Assembly (NCBI RefSeq): GCF_000373985.1
Contig: NZ_KB893065.1
Location: 1-49,131 of the forward strand
Length of the DNA: 49,131 nt
Source of the DNA: Desulfobacter curvatus DSM 3379
Lineage (GTDB): Bacteria; Desulfobacterota; Desulfobacteria; Desulfobacterales; Desulfobacteraceae
Direction: 5' to 3'
The translations under genes were made by a program, and so were the position numbers. Under the pieces are notes generated by a model that saw only the letters and a list, made by a program, of their open reading frames with translations, was not told the origin of the DNA and searched no databases. Positions 1-8,527 of the stretch are shown here, in pieces; within the stretch, counting starts at the first letter, position 1; each line of letters starts with the position of its first letter.

Positions 1-2
1 AA

Positions 3-206
3 TTGACAAAGGCACCATTAACGGTTCCTTCGATAGTCCGTCGTGCGCAGTATGAGAATCTTAAGGCTCTTTTGGAGAAGCTTGAGACTGATAAACATTT
101 TGTGGAACGTTGGCTTTGGGTTGAAAAAACGCGTATGAACAGAACAAGGAAGAAGCGTTATGAGTTAGTGAATTTGGACGATGCCGGACTACAAACTGCA
201 GCTTGA
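3..206 (+). CDS. Hypothetical protein, probably the C-terminal end of a gene cut by the window edge
   Basis: I do not recognise this 67-residue reading frame. It is highly charged (many Lys, Arg and Glu) and would form amphipathic helices, with a basic patch of Arg/Lys residues near residues 42-52. The first possible start is a TTG at base 3 with no ribosome binding site in view, and the frame is open to the window edge, so it is probably the tail of a longer protein. It lies directly upstream of IS200 debris, so it may be another decayed mobile-element gene. Confidence 0.3.
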   Translation: MTKAPLTVPSIVRRAQYENLKALLEKLETDKHFVERWLWVEKTRMNRTRKKRYELVNLDDAGLQTAA

Positions 207-311
207 CAAACAAAAACTGGAGTTTTTTTCAAATTATCAAGATAAAAAATCCGAAAACTCAAGTATATAATTTTGATCAATTATTGTGGTATTTCTCCGC
301 AATAATACTCA

Positions 312-325
312 CCCCAAATTTGGGG
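312..325. repeat. 14-base perfect palindrome CCCCAAATTTGGGG
   Basis: The 14 bases are a perfect inverted repeat without loop. They lie between the truncated first reading frame and the IS200 left end. No T-tract follows, so a terminator role is not supported. It could be a protein binding site or part of mobile-element debris. Confidence 0.4.
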
Positions 326-366
326 AGTGAATCTTCGCCGTGCAATTTAATTGCTTTTAATTAAAC

Positions 367-475
367 CTCAGGCTCTGCCTGAGCGACCCGAATAGTTCGG
401 ACAGTCCCAGCGAGATTGATAAGTGTGATAAATGTCCTTTCTTGGGAAAGCCCCCAAGGGGGAAAGGAAGGACCT
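367..475 (+). mobile_element. Left end of a decayed IS200-type element with two hairpins
   Basis: A perfect 7-base stem with a 3-base loop (CTCAGGC at 367-373, GCCTGAG at 377-383) is the subterminal hairpin expected at the left end of an IS200/IS605 element, which TnpA recognises as single-stranded DNA. A second stem (CCTTTCTTGGG at 436-446 pairing with CCCAAG at 453-458 and AAAGG at 463-467) overlaps the purine-rich ribosome binding region of the transposase frame that begins at 476. Sequestration of the tnpA ribosome binding site by such a hairpin is known for IS200. The element has lost its right part. Confidence 0.65.
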
Positions 476-655
476 ATGAAAGATTGGCAAACACTATCAA
501 ACGTAAAGTGGGACTGCAAATATCATATTGTATTCGTAACAAAATATAGACATAAAACTATATACAAGGATTCGCCTCCTTTAAACACACATCGGCGGGA
601 AAAGGCCACAAATTTTAAGATGTATACCCTTGATAAATCCCTGGGAACCAGCTAA
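476..655 (+). pseudogene. tnpA: Truncated IS200-family TnpA transposase
   Basis: The first 30 or so residues after the ATG at 476 match the N-terminus of IS200 TnpA, including the conserved VKWDCKYHIVFVTKYRHK stretch. The frame then changes to unrelated sequence just after the TIYKD residues and stops at 655, about 60 residues long against the usual 140-150. The HUH motif and the catalytic tyrosine are therefore missing, and the element cannot move by itself. An ATG at 416 in the same frame is unlikely as a start because the purine-rich ribosome binding region lies just before 476. Confidence 0.75.
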
Positions 656-692
656 ACAAGTACCCTTCAAAAATCAATCACGGGGGTAGCTC

Positions 693-920
693 ATGAACAA
701 ACTGGAACTGTTCCAGGTGCTTAAAGACAGAACAGGGTTGAGTAAGCAGGAAGGTATTGGTGCGGTAAAGCTGTTCTTCTACAATCTCACTGAGGCTATG
801 ATCAACTGGGAACGGATTGAGATTGGGAGTGGCTTTCTTCATCTCCCTTACGTAGGGGTGAACACATTGGACCAAGTGAACAGCATAGAACACAAATTTG
901 GGGTTTATTTTAAAAAATAA
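693..920 (+). CDS. Aberrant HU/IHF-family DNA-binding protein
   Basis: The first 50 residues match the dimerisation half of HU-family proteins: N-terminal helix, the GLSKQEG turn, a long helix, then the ERIEIGSGF strand that normally reads as ERVEIRGFGSF. From about residue 50 the protein departs from the family: the Pro-tipped, Arg/Lys-rich DNA-binding arm and the usual C-terminal helix are absent, and the total is 75 residues instead of 90-100. GGGGG-type ribosome binding bases precede the ATG. It could be a decayed gene or a functional dimerising partner that poisons or modulates HU/IHF. A normal IHF alpha gene lies at 3522. Confidence 0.6.
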   Translation: MNKLELFQVLKDRTGLSKQEGIGAVKLFFYNLTEAMINWERIEIGSGFLHLPYVGVNTLDQVNSIEHKFGVYFKK

Positions 921-940
921 GTACTCATGAAAAAGAACTG

Positions 941-1020
941 AAAGTCTGTGTTCATAGTGTTCTATGTGTTCTTTTCTGATCAGTACCAAATCTTTGTACC
1001 CCACCATCAGTACTGCCTCT
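941..1020 (+). repeat. Direct repeat A, copy 1
   Basis: About 80 bases recur with few changes at 3260-3340. Shared blocks include TGTGTTCATA, TTCTTTTCTGA and CCACCATCAGTACTGCCT. Copy 1 begins about 20 bases after the HU-like gene. Inside it, CAGTAC and GTAC/CAGTACTG blocks form small inverted repeats. The stretch from here to the glgA stop at 1149 holds no gene I recognise. Confidence 0.75.
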
Positions 1021-1148
1021 CATGGTCATTTTGGCCTGCCCGGGCAAGGGCGAATTCAGGGCTGTCCGTCTGCCATTTTGAAAAATATTTGGATGCCCAC
1101 ACCATTGCAAAGGCGATGGAGGCAGACCTTGATCATTGACTTAAATAT

Positions 1149-2669
1149 TTACACTGTGTCTTTTCCGGGCCAAACAAGAAATGGTCTTTGAAGCATTTTT
1201 TCATATAGGTTAATATAGTTTTGGGCACACCGGCTGTGATTGAATTCCGTGACGGAGTCAATCATAATCCGACGGATCTGAGTCTCTTTTTCATTGGGAT
1301 CAAGGGCAAAGAAATCCATGGCCCGGTCTATGGCCCAATTCAATCCCTGGGTATCGTGAACGGTGAAAACAAAACCGTTTCCGCTTCCCTTGGCCGGATC
1401 AAGGAGGGTTACCGTGTCATGGAGGCCGCCGGTGTCAAACGCAATGGGCAGGCTGCCGTAAATGGCCCCGATAATTTGGGGCAGACCGCAGGGTTCAAAG
1501 GAAGAGGGCATGAAAACAAAATCGCTGGCCGCAAATGCCTGATGGGAGATTTCTTCATCAAATCTTAAAATAGCTATTCGGTGCCTTAAACCGTGAAACC
1601 CGGCAATATCACGAAAGGTCTTATAATATGGTCCGTCCGCCACGGATACGATCTGGATTCCGGTTTCCCAGTAGCGGGATATGGTATGGTACATGATTTG
1701 AGACAGCAATTGACATCCTTTCTGGACCGGGTCCAGGCGGGAAGGCCAGAAAAACAAGGGCACATTCGGGTTTTGTTCAAGGCCCACAGTATCCTGAAAA
1801 GAAATTTTGTTTTTCTGTTTCATGCTGCGGTGATTCTTTGGCCCGTAATTAAATTCGATCCTGTTATCCACTGCCGGGTTGAATTCGGGTTCCGGTGCAT
1901 TCAAAATACCTGTAGCACATTCGGCTTCCCATTTGTGGGCCAGCTCGGCCTGAAGTTCGGGCGCTACAAAAGCGTGCCGGTTTTCAACAATTTCCTGTAA
2001 AAACGACGGACTAACTGTATTAACATAGTGGGCTGAAAATACCCCTGAGCAAAGGAAGTCCACCCGGTTGGATATCCGGCTTTGCTCATAGCTTTCAGGC
2101 GGTTGCTGAAAGTAAAGCCACTGCCAGAAGGAAGCTGCGTCAATCCCCCGGTCTTCTATCTCGGCCAGGGTTGAGGTCATGGTATGGATATTGTGAATGG
2201 AAAACAGGCAGGGGATGTTATACTGCCTGGCCATGGCCGGGATCAGTCCGGTCATCCAGTCATTACAGTGTATAATGTCCGGTTTTACCCTGGGAATGAT
2301 GTTGTTGATCACCTCCCGCTGAAAAGCTAGGGACACCATTAAATTTTTAGTTGAATCGCCGGAATAAACCTTCTTCTTATAAAGGAATGCCCGGTCCACG
2401 GCAAAGTGAATCCGTTCCTCGTTCAGGCTTTGCCTGATTTTTTCTATCTGCAGATCATGTCTTTGGGTGGAATAGTCATGATAGATGGAATGGTAATCAG
2501 GTATGGCTACATGAACATCACAGTTCAGGTCAAACAAGGAACTGATCAGGGCGGCCGAAACATCCGCCAAGCCACCGGCTTTAGCTGAATAGCCTGCGCA
2601 TGACCCCATTTCTTCAGGCAGATAAGTCACCTCTGGGGTCACAATGAGAATCCTTGCTTTATCATGCAT
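1149..2669 (-). CDS. glgA: Glycogen/starch synthase (GT5 family)
   Basis: Transfers glucose from ADP- or UDP-glucose to the non-reducing end of alpha-1,4-glucan in the cytoplasm. The N-terminal GT5 domain shows the conserved KAGGLADV glucan-synthase loop near residue 31, followed by the IIHCNDWMTGL segment. The C-terminal Rossmann domain has the SRLDPVQKG motif and the FMPSSFEPCGLPQ signature with its catalytic Glu. The length of 506 residues is normal for the family. I chose the ATG at 2669 rather than the one at 2702 because GGGAG lies a few bases before it. No other glycogen genes (glgB, glgC, glgP) are adjacent, so it is an orphan, flanked on both sides by transposase debris. Confidence 0.9.
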   Translation of the reverse strand: MHDKARILIVTPEVTYLPEEMGSCAGYSAKAGGLADVSAALISSLFDLNCDVHVAIPDYHSIYHDYSTQRHDLQIEKIRQSLNEERIHFAVDRAFLYKKKVYSGDSTKNLMVSLAFQREVINNIIPRVKPDIIHCNDWMTGLIPAMARQYNIPCLFSIHNIHTMTSTLAEIEDRGIDAASFWQWLYFQQPPESYEQSRISNRVDFLCSGVFSAHYVNTVSPSFLQEIVENRHAFVAPELQAELAHKWEAECATGILNAPEPEFNPAVDNRIEFNYGPKNHRSMKQKNKISFQDTVGLEQNPNVPLFFWPSRLDPVQKGCQLLSQIMYHTISRYWETGIQIVSVADGPYYKTFRDIAGFHGLRHRIAILRFDEEISHQAFAASDFVFMPSSFEPCGLPQIIGAIYGSLPIAFDTGGLHDTVTLLDPAKGSGNGFVFTVHDTQGLNWAIDRAMDFFALDPNEKETQIRRIMIDSVTEFNHSRCAQNYINLYEKMLQRPFLVWPGKDTV

Positions 2670-2982
2670 GTTTATCTCCCATTCACTAGCGTATTCATTC
2701 AACCATTATAACTTCTATGAACAACGGATAGGCCCCGGGTATCATCTATAGTTGTAAGAGCACCTTTCGTGCCTGACAGAACCAATTTCCCATAGCCTTG
2801 ATACAAAGGAGATTGGCTTTTTACTTTTTAGAATGGGTTCAGGAAAGAGAGAGTCGGATCAATTTATTTTTCCGGGAGTAAAAATACTGGACATCCGTCC
2901 CCAGTGTAATCTCATGTAAAAAGATACTATTAATTTTAAAATAATACAAACGAAATCCTCAGAGAAGCGATTAAAGGTTGCA
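2670..2982. other. Intergenic stretch without a recognisable gene
   Basis: I see no supported gene, RNA or clear promoter here. The bases upstream of glgA hold the glgA ribosome binding site (GGGAGA just before 2669); the rest is probably upstream debris of the ISAs1-like remnant that becomes recognisable at 2983. Confidence 0.4.
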
Positions 2983-3190
2983 CGCCAGCATTGGGCTGTT
3001 GAAAACAGTTTGCATTGGTGTTTTGATATCTCTTTCCGTGAAGATGAATCCCGTGTTCGAAAAGATAATGCACCTGAAATTTTGCTATTCTAAGACGGTC
3101 TGCGTTGAATCTTATTAGAAATGATCCAAATCGAAAGAATGGGGTTTAAGGCAAGCAGGAAGCGAGCTGGTTGAAGCCTTGGCTATCTCG
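2983..3190 (+). pseudogene. C-terminal remnant of an ISAs1-family (H-repeat type) transposase
   Basis: Translation from 2983 gives a run typical of the ISAs1/DDE C-terminus: the HWAVENSLHW motif with the last catalytic Glu, then SFREDESRVRKDNAPE. A stop codon follows at 3091. After frameshifts, recognisable pieces continue (ALNLIRND, then ASRKRAGW), matching the normal end of these proteins. The N-terminal three quarters are gone. It is a fossil, not an active gene. Confidence 0.8.
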
Positions 3191-3259
3191 AAGAATTGCT
3201 CAGGCTGAAATATTTCATGCGATTGCCCTGGTTATTCAGGGAGATTGACTTTTTATTAA

Positions 3260-3340
3260 AAAGTTTGTGTTCATACTGTTCTATCTGTTCTTTTCTGACC
3301 AGTACCAATCTTTGTACTCCACCATCAGTACTGCCTTTCA
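3260..3340 (+). repeat. Direct repeat A, copy 2
   Basis: Second copy of the 80-base repeat seen at 941-1020, same orientation, roughly nine of ten bases identical by eye. It follows directly after the ISAs1 remnant. The two copies bracket glgA and the transposase fossil, so they could be ends of a mobile unit or products of a local duplication. Confidence 0.75.
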
Positions 3341-3521
3341 CCAGAAAAATCCATCAGCACCCATCCTATTCAGCCACCAATAACGTGTTCGCTTTTTCAT
3401 GGAAATAATGTAGGGGTACAAAAATGTGTTTCATCGACGAAACGCTTTTTCTTAAAATGTCGATTGACCCAACCAAGCTCAAAAGGTATGAAGGGCGTTT
3501 TAATAATGGAAGGATCTCATT

Positions 3522-3803
3522 GTGGCACTGACAAAAACTGATATTGTTGAGCGGATTGCAGAGAAAAATGATTTTAGGCCAGCCGAAGCAAAAAACGTGT
3601 TAGAAGAGCTTCTTGAAATCATAAAATTTACCCTTGCGTCAGGTGAAGATCTTATGATTAGCGGTTTCGGGAAGTTTAAGGTCAATGAAAAAAAAACGAG
3701 AAAGGCACGGAATCCAGCCACCGGGAATTCAATGATGCTGGACAAGAGACGGGTGGTTACATTTAAATGCGCCGGAAAATTGAGGGACAAAATCAATGGA
3801 TAA
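3522..3803 (+). CDS. ihfA: Integration host factor subunit alpha
   Basis: A 93-residue HU/IHF-family protein that bends DNA as a heterodimer with IHF beta. It starts with MALTKTDIVERIAEK, has the ISGFGKFKV strand, and carries the ARNPATG arm tip with the intercalating Pro, then the FKCAGKLRDKI C-terminal helix; full family length. The start is a GTG at 3522, chosen because GGAAGG lies about 8 bases upstream and the protein aligns from there. No pheT or merR partner lies beside it as in enterobacteria. A short open frame (3424-3531) runs into its start and may be a leader or a remnant. Confidence 0.92.
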   Translation: MALTKTDIVERIAEKNDFRPAEAKNVLEELLEIIKFTLASGEDLMISGFGKFKVNEKKTRKARNPATGNSMMLDKRRVVTFKCAGKLRDKING

Positions 3804-4096
3804 AATTGACCCTAAATTTATATGGACTGACGGCACGAACAGTTTTACTGAAGGATGATCACGATAGCTTTGTCCTTTCTATCGACAGAAAAAGCCGGAT
3901 CGTTATGAAGGATGCCGCTGTCATCCTTGAGAAAGCCAACAAAATAAGGAAGACTGTCCCAGGAGCCACAATCACGCTGGAAACAACAGCGCCTGTTTGC
4001 AGCAAATCAACGAAGTTTCTTTCAGACAATGGACTTGAGGTCAAATGCAACCAGTCATCCCAGATAAAAATGAATTCATCACGCTTACTACGATAA
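3767..4096 (+). CDS. Small hypothetical protein, possibly frameshifted
   Basis: I do not recognise the family. The open frame overlaps the ihfA end by 37 bases, which is suspicious for the first residues. A different frame starts at the ATG at 3796, just before the ihfA stop, and gives a plausible N-terminus (MDKIDPKFIWTDGTNSF) that ends after 20 codons, while the present frame from about residue 25 on (DDHDSFVLSIDRKSRI) reads like real protein. One frameshift near 3855 would join the two into an 85-95-residue protein. It is either a recent pseudogene or a sequencing error. Its end overlaps the next gene at 4045. Confidence 0.4.
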   Translation: MRRKIEGQNQWIKLTLNLYGLTARTVLLKDDHDSFVLSIDRKSRIVMKDAAVILEKANKIRKTVPGATITLETTAPVCSKSTKFLSDNGLEVKCNQSSQIKMNSSRLLR

Positions 4097-4263
4097 AGAT
4101 GCCTTTTGGCAAATATAAAGGTTTGCGGCTTGTAGATCTGCCTGGACCCTATCTGGTCTGGTTCTCGCGTAAAGGGTTTCCAGAGGGTAAATTGGGCAGA
4201 CTGCTGCAGACCGTCTATGAAATCAAACTCAACGGCCTGGAGTATCTGTTCAAACAGAAATGA
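4045..4263 (+). CDS. DUF3820 family small protein
   Basis: A 72-residue protein with the hallmark MPFGKYKG motif followed by LVDLPGPYLVWF and the RKGFPEGKLG segment, all typical of DUF3820 (described as a putative quorum-sensing-regulated factor; molecular role unknown). An alternative start at 4099 would begin directly with MPFGKYKG, but family members usually have a short N-terminal extension as here. Its last bases overlap the start of the DUF488 gene by 4 bases, so the two are probably translated together. Confidence 0.85.
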   Translation: MQPVIPDKNEFITLTTIKMPFGKYKGLRLVDLPGPYLVWFSRKGFPEGKLGRLLQTVYEIKLNGLEYLFKQK

Positions 4264-4673
4264 ATCTCTATACCGCTCAATACAAATATGCTGGTAATGA
4301 CCGGCTTGATATTACCGTAAAAGGCAAAGATCCAATAGGCCGTTTTTTTGCGCCCACCTGGAAAATGGTCATGGGATCAAAAGAAGGAAAGATTTCCTGG
4401 GATGAATACAAACAGATGTATCGGGAGCTGATGCAGAAATCTTACCGGGAAAAGTCAGACGTCTGGAATGATCTTTTGGGCCGGGATGAGGTAACGCTTG
4501 TTTGCTTCTGCGCATCCAGGACGGACTGTCATCGGTATCTTCTGGCAGGATACCTGAAAAAACTTGGGGCTGAATATATGGGAGAACGGAATCAGCAAAG
4601 TTGCATCTGCACTACGGCTTCGCAGCGAGGGGCTTGGCCTTCGGGCAACCGGTCGGGTATTGGGATCGCATAA
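4260..4673 (+). CDS. DUF488 family protein with a transposon-derived tail
   Basis: The first 109 residues match DUF488-type proteins: TAQYKYAGNDRLDITVKG near the start, then FFAPTWKMVMG, and the LVCFCASRTDCHRYLL motif with conserved Cys and His residues, ending in LKKLGAEYMGE. Function of the family is unknown. Normal members end about here. The remaining 28 residues are a different frame of the adjacent IS1-like transposase, so the insertion landed at the very end of the gene and added a foreign tail, probably leaving the core intact. Confidence 0.75.
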   Translation: MNLYTAQYKYAGNDRLDITVKGKDPIGRFFAPTWKMVMGSKEGKISWDEYKQMYRELMQKSYREKSDVWNDLLGRDEVTLVCFCASRTDCHRYLLAGYLKKLGAEYMGERNQQSCICTTASQRGAWPSGNRSGIGIA

Positions 4674-5092
4674 AGGCACCATTGCCCTTTGGGAGCAACT
4701 GTTTGGCGACCAGAAAGCAACGCTGATGTTGTATTCCTTTTGTCATGAATTTGTCTCCCTCACATTTGTTTGAAGGGGATAAGCTATACACTGTGGTGGG
4801 AAAGCGCACCGATCCTCCGGAATCCAAAGGATGGACCGCAGTCATCATGGAGCGAGCCAGCCGGTTTATTGTATACCAACTATGTGGTAAGAAAAATGCT
4901 GCATCAAGGAGAAGAACAAACACATACGCTAAAACAGAGCATGGCTTACAACGAACTCTGGATGTTCATCAAATCATACACAATTATGTTCGACCTCATT
5001 GGACTACCGGAAAGGTTCCGGCAATTGCTTTGGGAATCATGTCGGAAGCCTTGAGCCTTGAGAGCATCCTCACAATGCAAAGAGCTGCATAG
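4579..5092 (+). pseudogene. Remnant of an IS1-like transposase with frameshift and internal deletion
   Basis: Two frames read in series give a transposase. The first (to about 4768) has the helix-turn-helix stretch LRSEGLGLRATGRVLGSHKG. The second (from about 4768) has EGDKLYTVVGKRTDP, GWTAVIMERASRFIV, and then jumps from CGKK directly to RRTNTYAKTEHGLQ and VHQIIHNYVRPHWTT. The missing middle, roughly 100-130 residues in related proteins, contains catalytic residues. The frameshift plus deletion make it non-functional. The assignment to IS1-like is from remembered family patterns. Confidence 0.75.
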
Positions 5093-5701
5093 GGTTCCAT
5101 AATGTTGAGGACTCAAAACTAAAAATACATATTGGAATAGTTCGAGCCCAGTGCCAAAGGCACAGTATCGGCACAAACCCTCAAATTTTTGCTGATGAAC
5201 CAGGCAGAACCTCCGAAAACACTTTTTAACATGGCCACTAAAGGCAGCAAAAAAGTGTATCTCATTGAGATGACCCCCTCACATTGGAAAAGATATCGGC
5301 AAATCAACCAGATGGGGGATGATGCAGGATCTTAAACGGTTTAATGTGGAAACCATCACCGCAGCTAAAGTGTCGCAGATCACGAAAACAGGCATCGAAA
5401 TAGAAAAGGATATAAAAGATCTCCTGATTTGACCTTGGCGGGGTGTTGTAAAAAACAGACGGTGGATTTTGGCTCTCATACTTTTCTTGACATAGAGCAT
5501 ATTCCTATCCTAAAGTTATGTACCATGTACGATGAAAGAAGGCTCATGGAGTGTATCCATCATAGGACCTCCTCATGGTTGATGTAATGAGATGCACTGT
5601 TTTCCTGCAGATTGAAAGGATATGATATTTTGTAGCGTGGTTTACAAACTTTGTATCATATAGCATAGAAAAGCCAACAATCAATTGCTTTGGAGGCGGT
5701 A
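5093..5701. other. 609-base intergenic stretch with faint coding remnants
   Basis: Two short frames on the + strand (roughly 5193-5330 and 5320-5432) read as plausible protein interrupted by a stop (NMATKGSKKVYLIEMTPSHW, then LKRFNVETITAAKVSQITK), so a decayed gene is likely, but I do not recognise it. From about 5440 to 5700 no coding signal is seen; this part should hold the promoter of the caspase operon. The ribosome binding site GGAGG lies at 5692-5696. Confidence 0.4.
5487..5516 (+). promoter_or_regulatory. Possible sigma-70-type promoter of the caspase/lysozyme operon
   Basis: TTGACA at 5487-5492 is a perfect -35 box. The best -10 candidate is TAAAGT at 5511-5516 after an 18-base spacer, which matches four of six consensus bases. 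It lies about 190 bases before the ATG at 5702, leaving a long leader. Weak evidence without transcript data. Confidence 0.3.
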
Positions 5702-8482
5702 ATGCGACACTTTTTAGATACCCGGCGGCCGAGTGTAGCCATGATGCTTTTTTTAATGTGTACGATCGGAATACACGCAACAGGATGTCAGCGGGAAGAC
5801 ACGATTAATAAAAGGTCGCTGGTTACCCAAACGCCGGAAATATGCACTCCCGGAGAGGCTGTTGACACCGATGGACATAGGCGCCTGGCACTGATTGTCG
5901 GTGTTGGTGAATACAAAAACGACAACATCCCCGATCTCAAAGGACCGCCCAATGATGCCCGCCGATTTTATGAACTTCTGACCGGAAAAAACGGGTACGC
6001 CTTCCCCAAGCAGAATGTCTGTCTGCTTCTCAATGAACAGGCAACTACCGAAGCGTTCAAACAGTTGTTTGACACGGCTCTGGTCGAACGAGCCCGTGAA
6101 AATGATGTGGTGGTGATTTTTTTTGCCGGTCACGGCTCTCAGGCTCGCGACAAAAATGGCGATGAACCGGATGAATGGGATGAAACATTAATGCTTCATG
6201 ATGCCCGCACCGATGGTATTGGGGATCTGCTTGACGATGAATTCAATCAGATGCTGGGGCGGTTGTACCAAAAAACCCGTTATATCACAGTCATTTTGGA
6301 TTCATGTAACGCCGGCACTGCGACCCGGGATCCCGCGGCGGCCCGTTTTTTCGAGCCCATGGCGGAGGACTCCGATGCGGCCCCTTCTACCACAACCGCA
6401 GATGGCGACCAAGGTGCCGGATGGGTAACAGAGTCGCTGGCAGGCACGGTGATTTTTTCAGCTGCGGCCGACAGCAATCCGGCGCTGGAAAAAAATGGAA
6501 GGGGAATTTTCACGGATGCACTGTTACAAATTCTGGCAGACGCGGGCAATCAAACCATGACATATGCCCAGGTTGCCCGGCAGGTTCCCCTTCTGGTTGC
6601 TGCGGAAAGTCCCCAGGTTCCGTATTTTCACGGCGATCTCTCCCGCACGGTTTTTGACAGCAAAACCCGCGATCGCCCGATCGCCTGGGAAGTCCTCAAA
6701 GCAGGTCCGCCGCTGGAGCTCGGTGGTCCGGCACTGCCGGGAATTGGAGAGGGTGCCGAATTGCGTATCTATGACGGTGCCGTTACCGGAGCGGACACCC
6801 GTGATCCAGGCAAATCCAAGGCGACGGTGGTCCTTACCCAGGTCACCGGGCTGAACGCCATTGCCGGCATCTCCGCCGCCGAACAGGATCATCCGGAAAT
6901 TAAACCGGGTGATCTCGCAGTGTTGGTTCGTCCCGCAAACTCATATATTGCTATGAAAGTGCGTATACGCCCCCTTGGGGAATCCGGAGGAATTCCGGCA
7001 GAACGGGCACGTAAGATCAAAACGGCAGTGGAAAAGGATAAAGAGACCGGCCTGTCCATAAAGCTGGTTGAAGGTCCGGGTGATTTTGAACTGAGTTTGG
7101 GAAACGATAACCGTTTGATACTGAAAGGACCCGAGAACCGTATCCGCAATACTTACGCATCCGACACCGTCATCGCCGAAAATCTCAGACAGCATGCCCG
7201 TCAGCGCGCCCTGCTTCACCTGCGTGGTGACGGCGGATCGGATTTCACAGATAATGAGACCCTGAAAGTCAGCCTGATTCCGGCCTCAAAACAGAACAAC
7301 TGTGCTGACGGTATCTGGAAACAGGCCGAACCTAACACGCAGCAGATCATTCCCCTTTGCCACGCATGGAATGTACAGGTCGCCTTGTCGAGTGATTCTC
7401 CTACGCCTCTACTGATCGGCGTGTTGATCCTTTCAACGGATGGAGGCATGTTTGCATTGCCCCGCGATGGCCGTAAAGTGAGGCTAATGCCGGGTGAAAG
7501 ATACCGGTTCAATGCTTCCGGCGAAACCTTCATGGGGACGCCGCCCTTAAATGTACAAGACCGAATTATCGTTTTTGGAACTCAGGAAACCAATCCCGTC
7601 GAGTGGGGGCAGTTTGCGCAACCTGCCGCCAGCCGCTCTCCAGGCACTTCAGGTCTGCAACAGGCCTTGCATCGCTACTTTCAGAAAAGAAGACGCGGTA
7701 TTCAAACCGCGGACGAAGGAATAGCTGAAAACAGTACCTGGACGCTGAGCTCAATTTCCCTAAGAGTTGAAGCAAATCAGCGATTTTTGAATACTGCAAG
7801 TGCCCCCGGTCAACCCGTTGACCTGCGTGAATACACCCTTACCCGTTTCGATATTCGGCCATACCTTCCCGATGACGAAACCACGGCTCTGTACAAGGTT
7901 CTTGAGCGGGCAGACAGGCTGGCCCGGGCCTCAGCCGGGGACGGGTACGGCTACCGGCAACATGCCTGGGACGGACCATCCGATGAAGATAATCTGCAAC
8001 GCGGCATCGACTGTTCACGATCCATATGGTTTGCATTTACCCGTTCGGGGTTACCGTACAACAGAGATGACCAATACCTTACCACGGCCATGATGGTTTC
8101 AGACGACACGCTCATGCAGGATGAGTTTGATCTGTGTGATGACAACACGCCGTTACAAATCGGTGATATTCTGGTGTACCGGGATGACATACGCGGTGAT
8201 GGACATGTCGTAATGGTCATTGATCCGGAAAAGCGTATTGCCTGGGGATCCCATGGATGGGACGGTAACCCGCGTATTCTTCCGGTTGAACCGGATACAG
8301 GGGTTGAATACCAGAAGATTAAATACAAGCAGGACTGGGAACGCTGGGACAGGAAAACCATGACGCGGAAGGCTTGCTGGCGATACCGCAGGTTTGCCGA
8401 AGAAATCGTTACTTACCGCGGCCAACCGGGTCTGAAAGCATTAAAGAATATCTGCAACGATAAACTCAACTGTGGCAGATAA
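5702..8482 (+). CDS. Lipoprotein caspase fused to an NlpC/P60-type cysteine peptidase
   Basis: A 926-residue exported protein. Signal peptide with lipobox ending in ATGC; the lipidated Cys is residue 29, followed by Gln, so outer-membrane sorting is expected. A peptidase C14 (caspase/metacaspase) domain spans about residues 60-300: LALIVGVGEY strand, catalytic His144 in FFAGHGSQ and Cys202 in ILDSCNAG. A middle region of about 400 residues is beta-rich and resembles the domain that often follows bacterial caspases. The C-terminus (about 745-905) looks like NlpC/P60: Cys771 in GIDCSRSIWFAF and His835 in GDGHVVMVID, a fold that cleaves peptidoglycan peptides. The ATG at 5702 has GGAGG 5 bases upstream; a TTG at 5690 is also in frame. 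First gene of a five-gene operon. The NlpC call is less certain than the caspase call. Confidence 0.85.
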   Translation: MRHFLDTRRPSVAMMLFLMCTIGIHATGCQREDTINKRSLVTQTPEICTPGEAVDTDGHRRLALIVGVGEYKNDNIPDLKGPPNDARRFYELLTGKNGYAFPKQNVCLLLNEQATTEAFKQLFDTALVERARENDVVVIFFAGHGSQARDKNGDEPDEWDETLMLHDARTDGIGDLLDDEFNQMLGRLYQKTRYITVILDSCNAGTATRDPAAARFFEPMAEDSDAAPSTTTADGDQGAGWVTESLAGTVIFSAAADSNPALEKNGRGIFTDALLQILADAGNQTMTYAQVARQVPLLVAAESPQVPYFHGDLSRTVFDSKTRDRPIAWEVLKAGPPLELGGPALPGIGEGAELRIYDGAVTGADTRDPGKSKATVVLTQVTGLNAIAGISAAEQDHPEIKPGDLAVLVRPANSYIAMKVRIRPLGESGGIPAERARKIKTAVEKDKETGLSIKLVEGPGDFELSLGNDNRLILKGPENRIRNTYASDTVIAENLRQHARQRALLHLRGDGGSDFTDNETLKVSLIPASKQNNCADGIWKQAEPNTQQIIPLCHAWNVQVALSSDSPTPLLIGVLILSTDGGMFALPRDGRKVRLMPGERYRFNASGETFMGTPPLNVQDRIIVFGTQETNPVEWGQFAQPAASRSPGTSGLQQALHRYFQKRRRGIQTADEGIAENSTWTLSSISLRVEANQRFLNTASAPGQPVDLREYTLTRFDIRPYLPDDETTALYKVLERADRLARASAGDGYGYRQHAWDGPSDEDNLQRGIDCSRSIWFAFTRSGLPYNRDDQYLTTAMMVSDDTLMQDEFDLCDDNTPLQIGDILVYRDDIRGDGHVVMVIDPEKRIAWGSHGWDGNPRILPVEPDTGVEYQKIKYKQDWERWDRKTMTRKACWRYRRFAEEIVTYRGQPGLKALKNICNDKLNCGR

Positions 8483-8527
8483 TCCGGATTTGGCCGTCAC
8501 CATCATCAGCACATTGGAGGAATTTGG

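Noticed and set aside
948..1191. Short plus-strand frames downstream of the HU-like gene
   Set aside because: They run through repeat A and the glgA 3' region, lack ribosome binding sites and match no family that I know.
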